From: WJMT01 sp964599635
Lineage (GTDB): Bacteria; Acidobacteriota; Aminicenantia; Aminicenantales; Aminicenantaceae
Direction: 5' to 3'
Length of the DNA stretch: 64,000 bases
Assembly: GCA_964599635.1 (NCBI GenBank)
Contig: CAZRGM010000009.1
Coordinates: 62,001-126,000 of the forward strand
Shown here: positions 15,655 to 24,048 of the stretch, in pieces
Layout: every line of letters begins with the position of its first letter
Numbering within the stretch: position 1 is the stretch's first letter
Program-made: the position numbers and the translations under genes
The notes under the pieces: model-generated
Told to the model about the DNA's origin: nothing
The model's database searches: none
What the model saw: only the letters and a program-made list of their open reading frames with translations

Positions 15655-16173
15655 TTACCTCACAAATCCTCTTCGCAACAACCAGATCAGCTTCCAGAGA
15701 TAAAACAAAAAACGCCTCCCCATCCCATCCCGTGAGACCATGGCAACCGCATATTTCTCAGGCCCCAGAGAAAAAGACACGGTTTTTCCTTTCCTTTCAA
15801 TCTTCACAACACGGCCGAAAATCGCCTTTCTATCCACCAGGCCATCCATCTTAAAAGCATTATCCCCTTTGATTAAATACTGCATCCCTTCTCTTCCAAC
15901 CACTCTGTGGACAATTAATTTCCCTGAAACAGGCTCTTCACAGGCAACCACATCCCCAATCTGGATAGTTCGATCGACCAATGGAGCTAGAGTGATCACA
16001 TCACCGTTCCGAATAAACGGCTGCATGCTGAAACCTTTTGCTTGAAATCTGAATTTTTTCCCTCTCTGGAGAACTTCCTTAAGGAATGCCTTCATGGACT
16101 CCTTATCTAATGAGATTTCACCTTTCTTTCGAACAACGATTCCCGGCTCAAGCCTTAAATTTAAGTTTCTCAT
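15655..16173 (-). CDS. S24/S26-type peptidase (signal-peptidase-like, Ser/His dyad)
   Basis: 172 aa. GFSMQPFIRNGDVITLAPL supplies the nucleophile serine, and LIVHRVVGREG supplies the histidine that replaces lysine in SipW/ER-type signal peptidases. KGDNAF is the third conserved box. The expected N-terminal membrane helix is absent; a hydrophobic aromatic C-terminus (FLFYLWKLIWLLR) may anchor it. Start ambiguous: ATG 16173 has no ribosome-binding site, whereas ATG 16095 has AAGGAG three bases upstream and still keeps the catalytic domain. Role in the locus is unknown; such small S26 enzymes are sometimes found beside polysaccharide genes. Confidence 0.72.
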   Translation of the reverse strand: MRNLNLRLEPGIVVRKKGEISLDKESMKAFLKEVLQRGKKFRFQAKGFSMQPFIRNGDVITLAPLVDRTIQIGDVVACEEPVSGKLIVHRVVGREGMQYLIKGDNAFKMDGLVDRKAIFGRVVKIERKGKTVSFSLGPEKYAVAMVSRDGMGRRFLFYLWKLIWLLRRGFVR

Positions 16174-16402
16174 GTAAAATCCGACTTTTCTGCTTAAAAC
16201 TTTATATCCATTCCAAAGAATATCGAATTTCTCACCTTATCTTTCCCTTCATCTGGAGAATTATATGTTCAATAGAGATATGTTTCAATAGTTATATGCA
16301 TGAGTTAATAAGAAAACAAAGCACTCTGTTCTTCCTGCGGAAAACAAATTAAATTTTTAATAAAAATCCTCAAGCCATAATCTTCATAATAATTTTCACT
16401 TT

Positions 16403-17185
16403 TTAGATCATTGAATCAAGAAATGATCGGACAGCTTTGTAGGCTTTCTCTATTTGGAGTGAGGAAGTACAGGCCGTGCGAATTTTTTCTAAATATTTTC
16501 TCTTGTTAAACTGCTCATACGTAAGTGGAAAATTCAGATCATAGACCCAGGCCATTTGAAGGAGCTTAAAATCATTGAGACTCTGGATGTTTTTGGCGTT
16601 TACACTCTTCCCAGAGATGATGTCCTTAAAAACGGCATCTGAAATTTGAGGGGTGTTCGGAAGCTCAAGTTCCAGGCTTTCATTGGAATTTTTGTCCTTG
16701 TTTCTATAGTACTCGGTCACCACGAAAAGAATATCCAGTTTATCCGCATCCCTGAGCAGCTTGGAAAAGAAAAGACAGCGCTCGGTTTCGCCTGAAGGAA
16801 GAGCCGCTCTGTTGTGATAAGATATGGCACAGATAATGAGTTTTTGGGAGGCTGGATCTATTTTTTTGAGAACTTGTTCTTGATTGATGACTTTGAGGCT
16901 CAATTGGGCATGATCTTCGGACTTAAAATCATTAAAAGTCCGGTATCGGTCATACTGTTCAAATCGACCCACATCGTGGAGAAGAGCCATGGTTTGTGCG
17001 AGGTTAAGCTCTTGAGGATTGAGGCCAAGACTTTCCCCCAGAGCGCTGATCTCTCGGCATACCCTGTAGGTATGATCTTTTTTCAGTTCGATATTTTGGA
17101 TATATATCGGGTCAGAAGATTTGAATTGGCTGACATAACTTTTAAACCATGATTCGATATTTTTAAGCTGCTTTTGGGAAATCAT
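16403..17185 (-). CDS. HD-domain metal-dependent phosphohydrolase
   Basis: 260 aa. The HD motif is MALLHDVGRFEQYDRYRTF (about residues 68-86), with a downstream DHAQLSLKVI and a CAISYHNRAALPSG helix contributing further metal ligands, then RDADKLDILFVV. Family role: hydrolysis of nucleotides or other phosphate esters; the natural substrate cannot be told. It stands alone, divergent from the plus-strand glycosidase at 17339, and is probably not part of polysaccharide assembly. Confidence 0.8.
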   Translation of the reverse strand: MISQKQLKNIESWFKSYVSQFKSSDPIYIQNIELKKDHTYRVCREISALGESLGLNPQELNLAQTMALLHDVGRFEQYDRYRTFNDFKSEDHAQLSLKVINQEQVLKKIDPASQKLIICAISYHNRAALPSGETERCLFFSKLLRDADKLDILFVVTEYYRNKDKNSNESLELELPNTPQISDAVFKDIISGKSVNAKNIQSLNDFKLLQMAWVYDLNFPLTYEQFNKRKYLEKIRTACTSSLQIEKAYKAVRSFLDSMI

Positions 17186-17280
17186 CTTTTTGGATTAAGA
17201 ACAGGTAATTTAGGCAAATTGGATACTCAATGTGCTTTCTGGCTCCGGTCTTAAAATTATTTTATATGACAATTTTTTCA

Positions 17281-17309
17281 TTGTTGTTTTTATTTCTGAT
17301 AAATAATAA
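17281..17309 (+). promoter_or_regulatory. Possible sigma70-type promoter for the glycosidase
   Basis: TTGTTG (17281-17286), 17-base spacer, TAATAA (17304-17309), about 30 bases before the ATG at 17339. Moderate match in a very AT-rich region. Confidence 0.35.
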
Positions 17310-17338
17310 CATAAAGCAGTTAATATTTAAATAAAAAA

Positions 17339-19510
17339 ATGTTTAAAAAGCTGAGACTCATAACCCTTGTTGTTCTAGGTATTATCATTGCGCTTTACGG
17401 GTATTTCACGGTCAAAAATTTCAACCAGCCCGGAAAAGAATCCGGGCCAGAGTTTGCTGCAGAGATCATCCCTGAGATCAAAGAACTTAACTCTTTAGAG
17501 GGAGAGCATATAGAGATCGCTTTTGAGCTGAAGAATACGGGAAAAGAGGCTTGGCTTCATCAAGGAGATAAAGCCTGTTTGTTCTCTTATCATGTGCTCA
17601 ATGAAGATAAAGAAATAATCCAGTTTGACAACCGCCGCATCAGCCTCCCTGAGACCGTTCAGCCTGGAGAAAGCATTTCATTGAGCGCAGGCATCCCAAG
17701 CCCCATGTCCGAGGGAACCTATGCCCTAGAATTTGACCTTTTAAGGGAAGGGATTGCGTGGTTTGAAGATTATGGGTCCCAAACTTCGGAAGTGATTTTG
17801 AGAGTGCAAAAAAGACAGTGGGACGAAAAGGATACCTTCTTCCGATCCAGACTTAAGCCTCTCGATGAACTTTTTCATCTCATCCGCATCACCCTGGAAG
17901 AGAATAAAGTGGCCTTTAAGGGAAAATCAGGAACCATTGATGGTTTTTCAGCAGGAAAAGACTATCCTCAAATCTGGCTTAGAGATTCAAACACCATACT
18001 TCCCGCAGCCCGCTATTTTTATGAGGAATCTTATCTCTCATCCTGGCTCAAAGAGCATCTCTTCTATCAGCAAGAAAACGGCTCGCTTTATGACTGGATC
18101 GACTCCCGCGGGAATAAGGATAAAAACACCACAGAGACTGACCAGGAAGCCAGCGCAGTGCAGGCTGCCTATCAAATCTATGAAATCATGGGAACCAAAT
18201 GGCTTCAAAAAAAAATCAAAAGCCAGCGCATCATAGACCGCCTGGAGAAGGCTCTGGAATATGTCCTCCTAAATCGGTTTGACAAAAGACAGGGGCTTTT
18301 AACCGGTGCTCACACCGCAGACTGGGGGGATGTGGATGTGGTGGATCAAGGGCAGGAAGCCATTTATGTGGATGAGCGCACCGTGTGGACAGCTGATATT
18401 TACGACCAGTCCATGTTTTATAAAGCCTGTATGGAATTAGCTGAAATGTGGGAGGCTTTAAGCGAAAATAAAAAAGCCCGGGATTGGCGCGGGATCGCTT
18501 CTTCCCTGCGCGCCCACACCAATCAAAAGCTCTGGCAGCCTGACAAAGGTTTCTACCGGATTCATATTCATCTCAGCTCATGGAAGCATGAGTTTGATGA
18601 AGCGGAGCTATTCGCCATGGGCGGAAACACGGTAGCTGTTCTTTCAGGCATGGCGGACTCTCTTCAAGCCCAAAAAATTATAGAGACCGCTCTTCAGAGA
18701 CAAAAACAGTATGGGATATCCACTGTCAGCGGGACTCTGCTTCCCCCTTACCCTGAAAACACATTTAAACACGCTTTGATGGACCAGCCCTATGAATACC
18801 AAAACGGAGCACAGTGGGACTGGTTCGGAGGCCGGCTCATCACCTCTATGTTTGAAAACGGCTTCAGCGCTCAAGCCCAGAATAAACTGATTGAAATCAT
18901 AGAGAAAAACATAAAAAACAAGGGATTTTTTGAATGGGACACCCGGGAGGGAACTGGCAGGGGAAGTGATTGTTTCTGCGGAAGCGCCGGGGTTTTGACT
19001 CAGGCGGTGGTGGAATCCTATTTCGGCATTAAATCTACATACCAATCCTTATCCATAGAACCCAAGCTGGGAAAAGAATCCGGCCGCATTCATTTGTTTC
19101 AGCCGGCCAATGATATTTCTGTGGAGTATGATTATCAGGTTGATAGTGAAGCCTCGAAAATCACTCTCCAATACCGCAGTAACTTTAAAAAAAGAGGCTT
19201 CCTAAAAATTCTCATTCCGGAGAGCCTGAAAATCAAAGGAAAAGAGCCTAAAAAACAAGATTTCAAAGTTCTTATCGATGGTCAAAATGCAGATTTTGAC
19301 CTTAAAACAGTGCATCTAGATCAATTCATTGTGTTTGAAACAGATTTTAATGACCATAAAGCTGAAATTATTCTCCTTAAAATGAAAAAGGCGATCCGCT
19401 ATTTCTCTTTAAATTCAATCTCTCCCACCGCTATCCCTAAATTTCTTATATTCAAAGCCCCGTATATTTTCCATGGATTCCAAGCCCGGCTCACTATAAG
19501 AGGTTTTTGA
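17339..19510 (+). CDS. (alpha/alpha)6-barrel glycoside hydrolase, membrane-anchored or secreted, with pseudogene-derived C-terminal tail
   Basis: 723 aa. An uncleaved signal anchor or signal peptide covers residues 6-24. An Ig-like domain (about 45-160: IAFELKNTGKEAW, LPETVQPGES) precedes a six-hairpin barrel with YPQIWLRDSNTILPAARYF, GSLYDWID, TETDQEASAVQAAY, QWDWFGGRLITSMFENG and FFEWDTREGTGRGSD. Acidic residues in the TETDQE and EWDTREG motifs are catalytic candidates. The family (GH15/GH63/GH78-like) is uncertain. A beta-sandwich follows. The last 37 residues (from about 687) lie antisense to the 3' end of the ligase pseudogene (19399-20453), so the original stop was probably lost and this tail is accidental. 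It may trim or recycle the polymer in the periplasm (inference). Confidence 0.78.
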   Translation: MFKKLRLITLVVLGIIIALYGYFTVKNFNQPGKESGPEFAAEIIPEIKELNSLEGEHIEIAFELKNTGKEAWLHQGDKACLFSYHVLNEDKEIIQFDNRRISLPETVQPGESISLSAGIPSPMSEGTYALEFDLLREGIAWFEDYGSQTSEVILRVQKRQWDEKDTFFRSRLKPLDELFHLIRITLEENKVAFKGKSGTIDGFSAGKDYPQIWLRDSNTILPAARYFYEESYLSSWLKEHLFYQQENGSLYDWIDSRGNKDKNTTETDQEASAVQAAYQIYEIMGTKWLQKKIKSQRIIDRLEKALEYVLLNRFDKRQGLLTGAHTADWGDVDVVDQGQEAIYVDERTVWTADIYDQSMFYKACMELAEMWEALSENKKARDWRGIASSLRAHTNQKLWQPDKGFYRIHIHLSSWKHEFDEAELFAMGGNTVAVLSGMADSLQAQKIIETALQRQKQYGISTVSGTLLPPYPENTFKHALMDQPYEYQNGAQWDWFGGRLITSMFENGFSAQAQNKLIEIIEKNIKNKGFFEWDTREGTGRGSDCFCGSAGVLTQAVVESYFGIKSTYQSLSIEPKLGKESGRIHLFQPANDISVEYDYQVDSEASKITLQYRSNFKKRGFLKILIPESLKIKGKEPKKQDFKVLIDGQNADFDLKTVHLDQFIVFETDFNDHKAEIILLKMKKAIRYFSLNSISPTAIPKFLIFKAPYIFHGFQARLTIRGF

Positions 19511-20453
19511 ATTACCCTTTCTTATCTTTTTGAAGATTTTCCAGAAAATCCACAGCAAAAAAACAATCCGATTAATCCTAATTCTGATCCCGCCTGAAGA
19601 AAATAATTCTCAGCTGACTAGGGGGCTAACTTGGTGTTATAAATTTTGCCATAATTAGACGCCTCAATGATGTAGCCGCCTATTTTCAGTCCAGTGAGAG
19701 GATAATCTCTGATTATGAGCACAGCCACTTCCCACAATCCATCTCATCTTCCCCTTAAAATATTATCAAGGCTTCTTTGTTTAAAAGTGTGAGTCAATCT
19801 GGCTATGGTCTTTGAAGGCAGTTTCTCTTCTTTATTTAATCGGAAAAAGACGATGGTCGTCCCTAATAATATCATTATAATCCCAAGAGAAACAGCTGCT
19901 TTTCTTAGATAAACAGATTTGATTTTTTTAGTAGGCTTCCTTGAACTGATATACAGTGCCAAAAAAAAGTATTGAAATGAACAGACAAATCAGTCCGCTT
20001 TTTGTCCTTATAAAAAAAATTACGAATAAAGATAAGAGTGACACTATTATAGGAATTATTCTCACAAGCCCCTTAAAAGCAAAAATCATTCCAAAGATTA
20101 AAGGCACTGTGGTCCCAATATAAGTCCCAAAAGATAAGGCATCCTTAAAAGTTGCGTTTATCAATCCCTGCCTAATGCTGATGGGATTATTTCCTATTCG
20201 ATATTATGAAAATACTGAAAAAGTCCGAAACAGAGAGAAAGCAAAGTGCTCAAACAAAGGAAAAAAGCATTTTTTTTATATAAGACCGATTTCCTACCGT
20301 AGAAATGAGGATGGGAAAGAAAGCAAAGGCCGTTAAATAAATCAAAGAAAAAAAGACCGCAGCCTTTAACCAAAATTGCGGGTACTATATACTTATAAAA
20401 TCATTTTTGATTCAAAGGAAATGGCTTCGCTCAATGATCTCCTTAAGAAACAT
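19399..20453 (-). pseudogene. Decayed O-antigen ligase family gene
   Basis: Fragments in three frames match the intact ligase at 62582-64000 in order. NNPISIRQGLINATFKDALSF (near 20130-20190) matches NNPISFTQGFINGTFKDALSF. The hydrophobic block IIMILLGTTIVFF comes next, then RDYPLTGLKIGGYIIEASNYGK (about 19640-19725) against KDYPLTGVGIGAFIIELPNYAR, and finally SRAWNPWKI...NIRNLGIAVGEIEF (19399-19500) against SRIWNPWEI...DTRNLGIALGEIKF. Disruptions: stops near the N-terminus (for example TGA and TAG around 20390-20420), frameshifts near 20240 and 19940, an in-frame TGA at 19744-19746 and a large deletion between about 19620 and 19510. A plausible old start is ATG 20453. Clearly non-functional. 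Confidence 0.85.
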
Positions 20454-20510
20454 CTTCACTTTTTCACCAAACTTTTTATCAACAGAATATACGAGTTAAA
20501 CGAAATAAGT

Positions 20511-20541
20511 CAAATGATATTGTGTACTTGTTTTTAAAAGT
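20511..20541. repeat. Single diverged copy of the 3'-end element seen at 24.5-24.8 kb
   Basis: AAATGATATTGTGTACTTG followed by a T-run and AAAAG closely resembles AAATGATATTGTGTTACTG plus T-run in the 71-bp tandem array. Both lie exactly at the stop codon of a minus-strand gene (beta-barrel gene here, rfbD there). Confidence 0.5.
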
Positions 20542-21793
20542 CGTAGACCAGGCTGCCGCCCACAAACCACCAGTATCGGTCACCATAATAATAGACATTG
20601 GTCTCTCTCTTCCAGTAATTGAGGTTGATCCCAATCCCGATACTTCGATAAACCCGCACCGATATTCCAGCCGTATGAGTGGTGTAGATATCCTGGCGCT
20701 GGGTTAAAATAAGGTCTCCTTCGGGCCCCCGCCAATAAACTTCCTCCAGATAGTCATTATCGCCATACCGGTAATCATAATCAAGCCTTAAAGAAGAAGT
20801 CACATAGAAGGAAACCCCGGCTCTTATTTGATTTTCAATATAATAAAGAGCTTCTGTCCAGTAGGAAAACCGGCTGTCCCGGGCATACCCTAAACGAAAA
20901 CGAAACCGCTGCAGTCGGTACTCCAGATCCGCATTCCCGACCAGTCCGGAAAAATCCTCTCTCTCTTCCTCCAGAGGCATAAACGATTTATAACCCAAAG
21001 ACAGGGTCCCCCTCATGCGCCCCAAAAGAGGAAACTGAAGCCCCACATATGCTTGATTGGAGTCTGAATCTCTCCACGCAGCCTCCACATCCAGAAAACG
21101 GTACTGAGTGAAGCCGCCTTTGAGAAAAAAGTAACTGTCCGATAAAATTTGATAGTAAAACTCTCCGGATACGGTGCTTTCATCCCGGCTTAAGCGGCTG
21201 AAAAAGGCATACTCAGCCTCCTGGATATCCACGTCCTGAAGAGTGAAGCGCTCATAGGAGTAGCGGACTCCTAAGGAAGTCTGGCGGGCAGTCTCATAAA
21301 ACAGACTTCCTTCATATTTTTTGGTCTGCACATTGACCCTGAAATCCACCTCAGAGGAAAATCGATATCTCCGGTTGGAGTAATCATATTTTCCTCCTAA
21401 AACAAACCGGTTGAGAATCTGCCATCGGATCTCAGGGGAATAAATATGGTTCCACCGACGCTCTCTCTCAGTGTTCAAATAATAAACATACTCAGGATTC
21501 TCCCGGAAAGAGAGAATGATGGAATGCCCCACCAGAAGATACGCGGTTACTTCTGGTGAAAAGGTGGCGGTGTAATCTGTGATTGGCTCATTCTCTTCCC
21601 GTTCTCTATACACATTGGCATCATAGCCGATGTTATTCAGCTTGATCCGGGGCACCAGATGAAAAGGGCCCACCCGCCAAACGGTCTGGTTCAGCACACT
21701 CTGCCAAAGGCTTTCAAAAGGCCGATGTCCCTGCCCGTAAACCATTCCGGATGAGACAAGCAGGAGACTTAAGAGCAAAATTGTCTTTTTCAT
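20534..21793 (-). CDS. Outer-membrane beta-barrel protein (BBP2-like) of the polysaccharide locus
   Basis: ATG 21793 starts a clean signal peptide (MKKTILLLSLLLVSSGMVYG, cut near GQG). The mature part, about 400 aa, alternates aromatic and polar residues in many strands (for example VLGGKYDYSNRRYRFSSEVD, SLRLDYDYRYGDNDY) and ends with the terminal aromatic SLVYDF typical of BAM substrates. No cytoplasmic features. Family knowledge: such barrels accompany exopolysaccharide loci and may form the outer-membrane pore used with short Wza-type proteins. It has its own strong promoter (21801-21829) with almost no leader. An upstream in-frame start at 21847 would destroy the signal peptide and is rejected. 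Confidence 0.8.
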   Translation of the reverse strand: MKKTILLLSLLLVSSGMVYGQGHRPFESLWQSVLNQTVWRVGPFHLVPRIKLNNIGYDANVYREREENEPITDYTATFSPEVTAYLLVGHSIILSFRENPEYVYYLNTERERRWNHIYSPEIRWQILNRFVLGGKYDYSNRRYRFSSEVDFRVNVQTKKYEGSLFYETARQTSLGVRYSYERFTLQDVDIQEAEYAFFSRLSRDESTVSGEFYYQILSDSYFFLKGGFTQYRFLDVEAAWRDSDSNQAYVGLQFPLLGRMRGTLSLGYKSFMPLEEEREDFSGLVGNADLEYRLQRFRFRLGYARDSRFSYWTEALYYIENQIRAGVSFYVTSSLRLDYDYRYGDNDYLEEVYWRGPEGDLILTQRQDIYTTHTAGISVRVYRSIGIGINLNYWKRETNVYYYGDRYWWFVGGSLVYDF

Positions 21794-21800
21794 CTGGTAA

Positions 21801-21829
21801 ATTATATGAATTAATCCATTATTTGTAAA
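21801..21829 (-). promoter_or_regulatory. Sigma70-type promoter of the beta-barrel gene; leaderless start predicted
   Basis: Minus strand TTTACA (21824-21829), 17-base spacer, perfect TATAAT (21801-21806). The ATG (21791-21793) begins only seven bases after the -10 box, so transcription should start at or next to the A of ATG; no ribosome-binding site is present. Confidence 0.62.
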
Positions 21830-21847
21830 TTTAATTCTAGAATCCAT

Positions 21848-21910
21848 TCACCATTCACCGTTCACCGCTTTTTCCATTCCCCATTATCCATTCCCCATTC
21901 CCCGCTTTTT
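21848..21910. repeat. CCATTNN heptamer-type repeat tract
   Basis: Units CCATTCA, CCATTCA, CCGTTCA, CCGCTTTTT, CCATTCC, CCATTAT, CCATTCC, CCATTCC occupy the whole stretch upstream of the beta-barrel promoter. Confidence 0.75.
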
Positions 21911-21917
21911 AAAAGTG

Positions 21918-22100
21918 TCATTCCTGCGGCCTCTCCTTGTCATTCCTGCGAAGCTTGTGCCCGCGAAAGCGGGTAGCAGGAATCCAGTCCTTATGTATCC
22001 TTGTCATTCCTGCGCAGCTTGTGCCCGCGCAAGCAGGTAGCATGTTTCATTCCTGCGGACTCTCCTTGTCATTCCTGCGCATGCAGGAATCCAGGAGAAC
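21918..22100. repeat. REP-like palindromic repeats, cluster 1
   Basis: Several copies of GTCATTCCTGCG...GCAGGAATCC, some with a nested CCCGCGAAAGCGGG hairpin (GAAA tetraloop). Copies read through in both half-site orders. Together with the heptamer tract they fill the gap between the beta-barrel gene and the GIY-YIG gene. Confidence 0.8.
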
Positions 22101-22106
22101 CCATAC

Positions 22107-22397
22107 CTACTTACATATACTGTCATATAAATCAATCCATTTTGGGTTTTCTTTTTCAATCATTCCTATCTTCCAAGCCCTTTTCCACTTCTTTATCTGT
22201 TTCTCCCTTATAATTGCATTTATCGCAGATTCATGGATTTCATACCAAACCAGACGATTAACATTGTATCTTTTTGTAAAACCTTCGACTACGCCATGTT
22301 TATGTTCGTAAACTCTTTTTACAAGATTAGAAGTAACGCCTGTATACAGAGTCCCATTTCGTTTACTGCAAAGGATATAAACGTAATACTTTTTCAT
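22107..22397 (-). CDS. GIY-YIG nuclease-family protein, repeat-flanked
   Basis: 96 aa, the usual size of the single-domain family. YYVYILCSKRNGTLYTGVTSNLVKRVYEHKHG contains the GIY (YVYILCS) and YIG (LYTGVT) elements and the catalytic arginine (KR); E33/H34 follow. WYEIHESAINAIIREKQIKKWKRAWKIGMI is the conserved C-terminal half. Family role: small endonuclease-like proteins of unclear function. The gene fits tightly between REP-like palindromes: its stop is a few bases from the repeats ending near 22100 and its start eight bases from GGATTCC at 22403. This placement suggests it could travel with, or act on, the repeats (inference). Confidence 0.85.
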   Translation of the reverse strand: MKKYYVYILCSKRNGTLYTGVTSNLVKRVYEHKHGVVEGFTKRYNVNRLVWYEIHESAINAIIREKQIKKWKRAWKIGMIEKENPKWIDLYDSICK

Positions 22398-22399
22398 AT

Positions 22400-22540
22400 T
22401 TCTGGATTCCCGTTTTCACGGGAATGACAAATAGGGAACGGGAATGACAGCCCTTTTTTCTGTCATTCATGCGGCCTCTCCTTGTCATTCCTGCAAAGCT
22501 TGTGCCCGCGAAAGCGGGTAGCAGGAATCCACAGGAATGA
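22400..22540. repeat. REP-like palindromic repeats, cluster 2
   Basis: GGATTCCCGTTTTCACGGGAATGAC at the GIY-YIG start, then GTCATTCATGCGG... and GTCATTCCTGCAAAGCTTG...GCAGGAATCC with the nested CCCGCGAAAGCGGG hairpin. They separate GIY-YIG from the PIN toxin gene. Confidence 0.8.
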
Positions 22541-22542
22541 CA

Positions 22543-22971
22543 TTACAGCTTTTTCATCGCCTTAATAAACTCATCCGGAGTCAAAATCTTAATCCCTTGA
22601 AAGTGTCTGAGCTCCAAAAGATGCTTGTCTCCGCTCAGGATATAATCAGCGCCTCCTGCCTGGGCTAATTCCAGAAACTTGTTGTCTTCAGGATTCTGAG
22701 TGATGATATTGAGATGTTTTTTCACTTTAACCGGAATCACATAGGGCAAAAGCTCCTGTTCAAGCAGCCCTTTGATCTCTTTTTTGATCAGCTTGAATTT
22801 TGGATAAGCCAGGACTTTCGCATATTCCTTGAGAACTTCTGACGACAGGAGCACAGAGACCGTGCCTTTCTGCCAAAAAGAAACAAGCCGGCTGGTGGGA
22901 CCCCGAAACAACAAAGCAGAGATAATCACATTGGTATCCATAACGATTTTTGGGATCTTTTCAGAACTCAC
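22543..22971 (-). CDS. PIN-domain toxin (VapC-like ribonuclease)
   Basis: 142 aa. KIVMDTNVIISALLF holds the first PIN acidic residue (D12), EVLKEYAKVLAYP the conserved glutamate, and PEDNKFLELAQAGGADYILSGDKHLL the C-terminal acidic cluster. It belongs to the COG1569-type 'putative toxin, PIN family'. GTG start at 22971 overlaps the antitoxin stop (GTGA, 22968-22971), giving coupled translation. Expected activity: Mg-dependent RNA cleavage neutralised by the upstream partner. Confidence 0.88.
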   Translation of the reverse strand: MSSEKIPKIVMDTNVIISALLFRGPTSRLVSFWQKGTVSVLLSSEVLKEYAKVLAYPKFKLIKKEIKGLLEQELLPYVIPVKVKKHLNIITQNPEDNKFLELAQAGGADYILSGDKHLLELRHFQGIKILTPDEFIKAMKKL

Positions 22972-23204
22972 TCTTTTCTGGCCCAGTCAATGGCATCCTC
23001 TATATCTTTCGGTGTGAGTCCCAGAGCAGCAATCTTATCTCTGACTTTTTCCAAAAGAATTTTATCACTGGATGTCATCTTAACAGGTTCAAGGATAATC
23101 TTTCCTTTGGAGATTTTCACATCAAAATACTCATAGCCTTCAAACTCTTCCATAATCTTTTTGGGAAGAGTGATTTGATTTTTATACGTTTTCTTGCAGA
23201 GCAT
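22968..23204 (-). CDS. AbrB/MazE-type antitoxin, partner of the PIN toxin
   Basis: 78 aa. The N-terminal swapped-hairpin DNA-binding fold is recognisable from KKTYKNQITLPKKIMEEFEGYEYFDVKISKGKIILEP. The C-terminal helix (KVRDKIAALGLTPKDIEDAIDWAR) is the likely toxin-binding part. GAGG eight bases upstream of ATG 23204 and a consensus promoter (23222-23250) complete the unit. Family role: binds toxin and represses its own promoter. Confidence 0.88.
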   Translation of the reverse strand: MLCKKTYKNQITLPKKIMEEFEGYEYFDVKISKGKIILEPVKMTSSDKILLEKVRDKIAALGLTPKDIEDAIDWARKE

Positions 23205-23221
23205 TCTATAACCTCTACAGC

Positions 23222-23250
23222 ATAATAAAAGGAAACAATGAAAATGTCAA
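23222..23250 (-). promoter_or_regulatory. Sigma70 promoter of the AbrB/PIN operon
   Basis: Minus strand TTGACA (23245-23250), 17-base spacer, TATTAT (23222-23227). This is a near-perfect match and leaves a leader of about 10 bases that contains the GAGG site. Confidence 0.65.
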
Positions 23251-23262
23251 GTAATGAAGTAA

Positions 23263-23460
23263 TGGATTCCGTGTCAAGCCTGAATCAAGTTCAGTACAGG
23301 GCACGGAATGACAGAAGGGACAGGTGTCATTCCCGCTCCTTTATTTTCATTCCCGTCCTTCCTGTCATTCCTGCGTCTTTATTGTCATTCCTGCGTCTTT
23401 ATTGTCATTCCCGCTCCTTTATTGTCATTCCCGCGAAAGCGGGAATCCATCCTGACCAAC
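23263..23460. repeat. REP-like palindromic repeats, cluster 3
   Basis: A GGATTCCGTGTCAAGC...GCACGGAATGAC palindrome at 23263-23306, then a run of GTCATTCC(C/T)GC half-sites including four close repeats of TTTATTGTCATTCC, ending with GTCATTCCCGCGAAAGCGGGAATCC near 23425-23450. No gene is seen between the two toxin-antitoxin pairs. Confidence 0.8.
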
Positions 23461-23470
23461 ACAATAAACT

Positions 23471-23812
23471 CTATATCCCCAAATGAATTAAAAGCGCTTG
23501 TTCCACTTCTTTTAATTTTTCTTCTGAAACTTTTCCTAACAACTTTATCAGCCTTTTCTTGTCTATGGTTCGAATTTGATTGGACTTAACCTTTGAATCC
23601 ACAGTAAGATTTGTGTTTTTCTTTGGTAGAAACGTTTCAAAGGGATACAATCTTTCTGTTTTTGAAGTTATGGGAAGAACCGTAACAGTATCAGCATACT
23701 GGTTATTTCGGTTATTGGATATTATAAACGCAGGCCTGGTCTTTCCTATTTCATGCCCTACTATAGGTTCCAATGAAACCAGCCAAATTTCTCCTCTTTG
23801 AGGAACGCCCAT
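23471..23812 (-). CDS. MazF/PemK-family endoribonuclease toxin
   Basis: 113 aa. PQRGEIWLVSLEPIVGHEIGKTRPAFIISNN is the MazF N-terminal core with the catalytic arginine in the RP motif; TVTVLPITSKTERLYPFET holds the conserved threonine/serine region. Sequence-specific mRNA cleavage is expected. It starts one base after the antitoxin stop (23814), so the pair is one transcript from the promoter at 24055-24083. The last codons lie next to the REP cluster. Confidence 0.9.
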   Translation of the reverse strand: MGVPQRGEIWLVSLEPIVGHEIGKTRPAFIISNNRNNQYADTVTVLPITSKTERLYPFETFLPKKNTNLTVDSKVKSNQIRTIDKKRLIKLLGKVSEEKLKEVEQALLIHLGI

Positions 23813-23813
23813 T

Positions 23814-24035
23814 TTATGACCATTTCTCTAAGGTGATGTATTCCCATTCCTCATTGAGTTTTTTATCCTCATCGTTTGTTGCTTTATAGCCTTTGACGAG
23901 GAGCTTATCCAGTTTCTCTTTTTTTTCTCTTTCCAATCGATTTTTTATCGCTTCGCTAATAAAACGACTTTTGTTGGGGACGGGTTTTAATTCCTCGTAT
24001 AATCCTTCAGGTAAGGTAATATTCAATCTCTTCAT
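23814..24035 (-). CDS. Ribbon-helix-helix antitoxin, partner of the MazF-like toxin
   Basis: 73 aa. RLNITLPEGLYEELKPVPNKSRFISEAIKNRL is a ribbon-helix-helix DNA-binding domain; the C-terminal acidic tail (NDEDKKLNEEWEYITLEKW) is the likely toxin-binding segment. A strong AGGAGA site lies upstream of ATG 24035. The palindrome GTATTTAAAATAC over the promoter -10 box is a good candidate operator. Confidence 0.88.
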   Translation of the reverse strand: MKRLNITLPEGLYEELKPVPNKSRFISEAIKNRLEREKKEKLDKLLVKGYKATNDEDKKLNEEWEYITLEKWS

Positions 24036-24048
24036 TCTTAGTTCTCCT

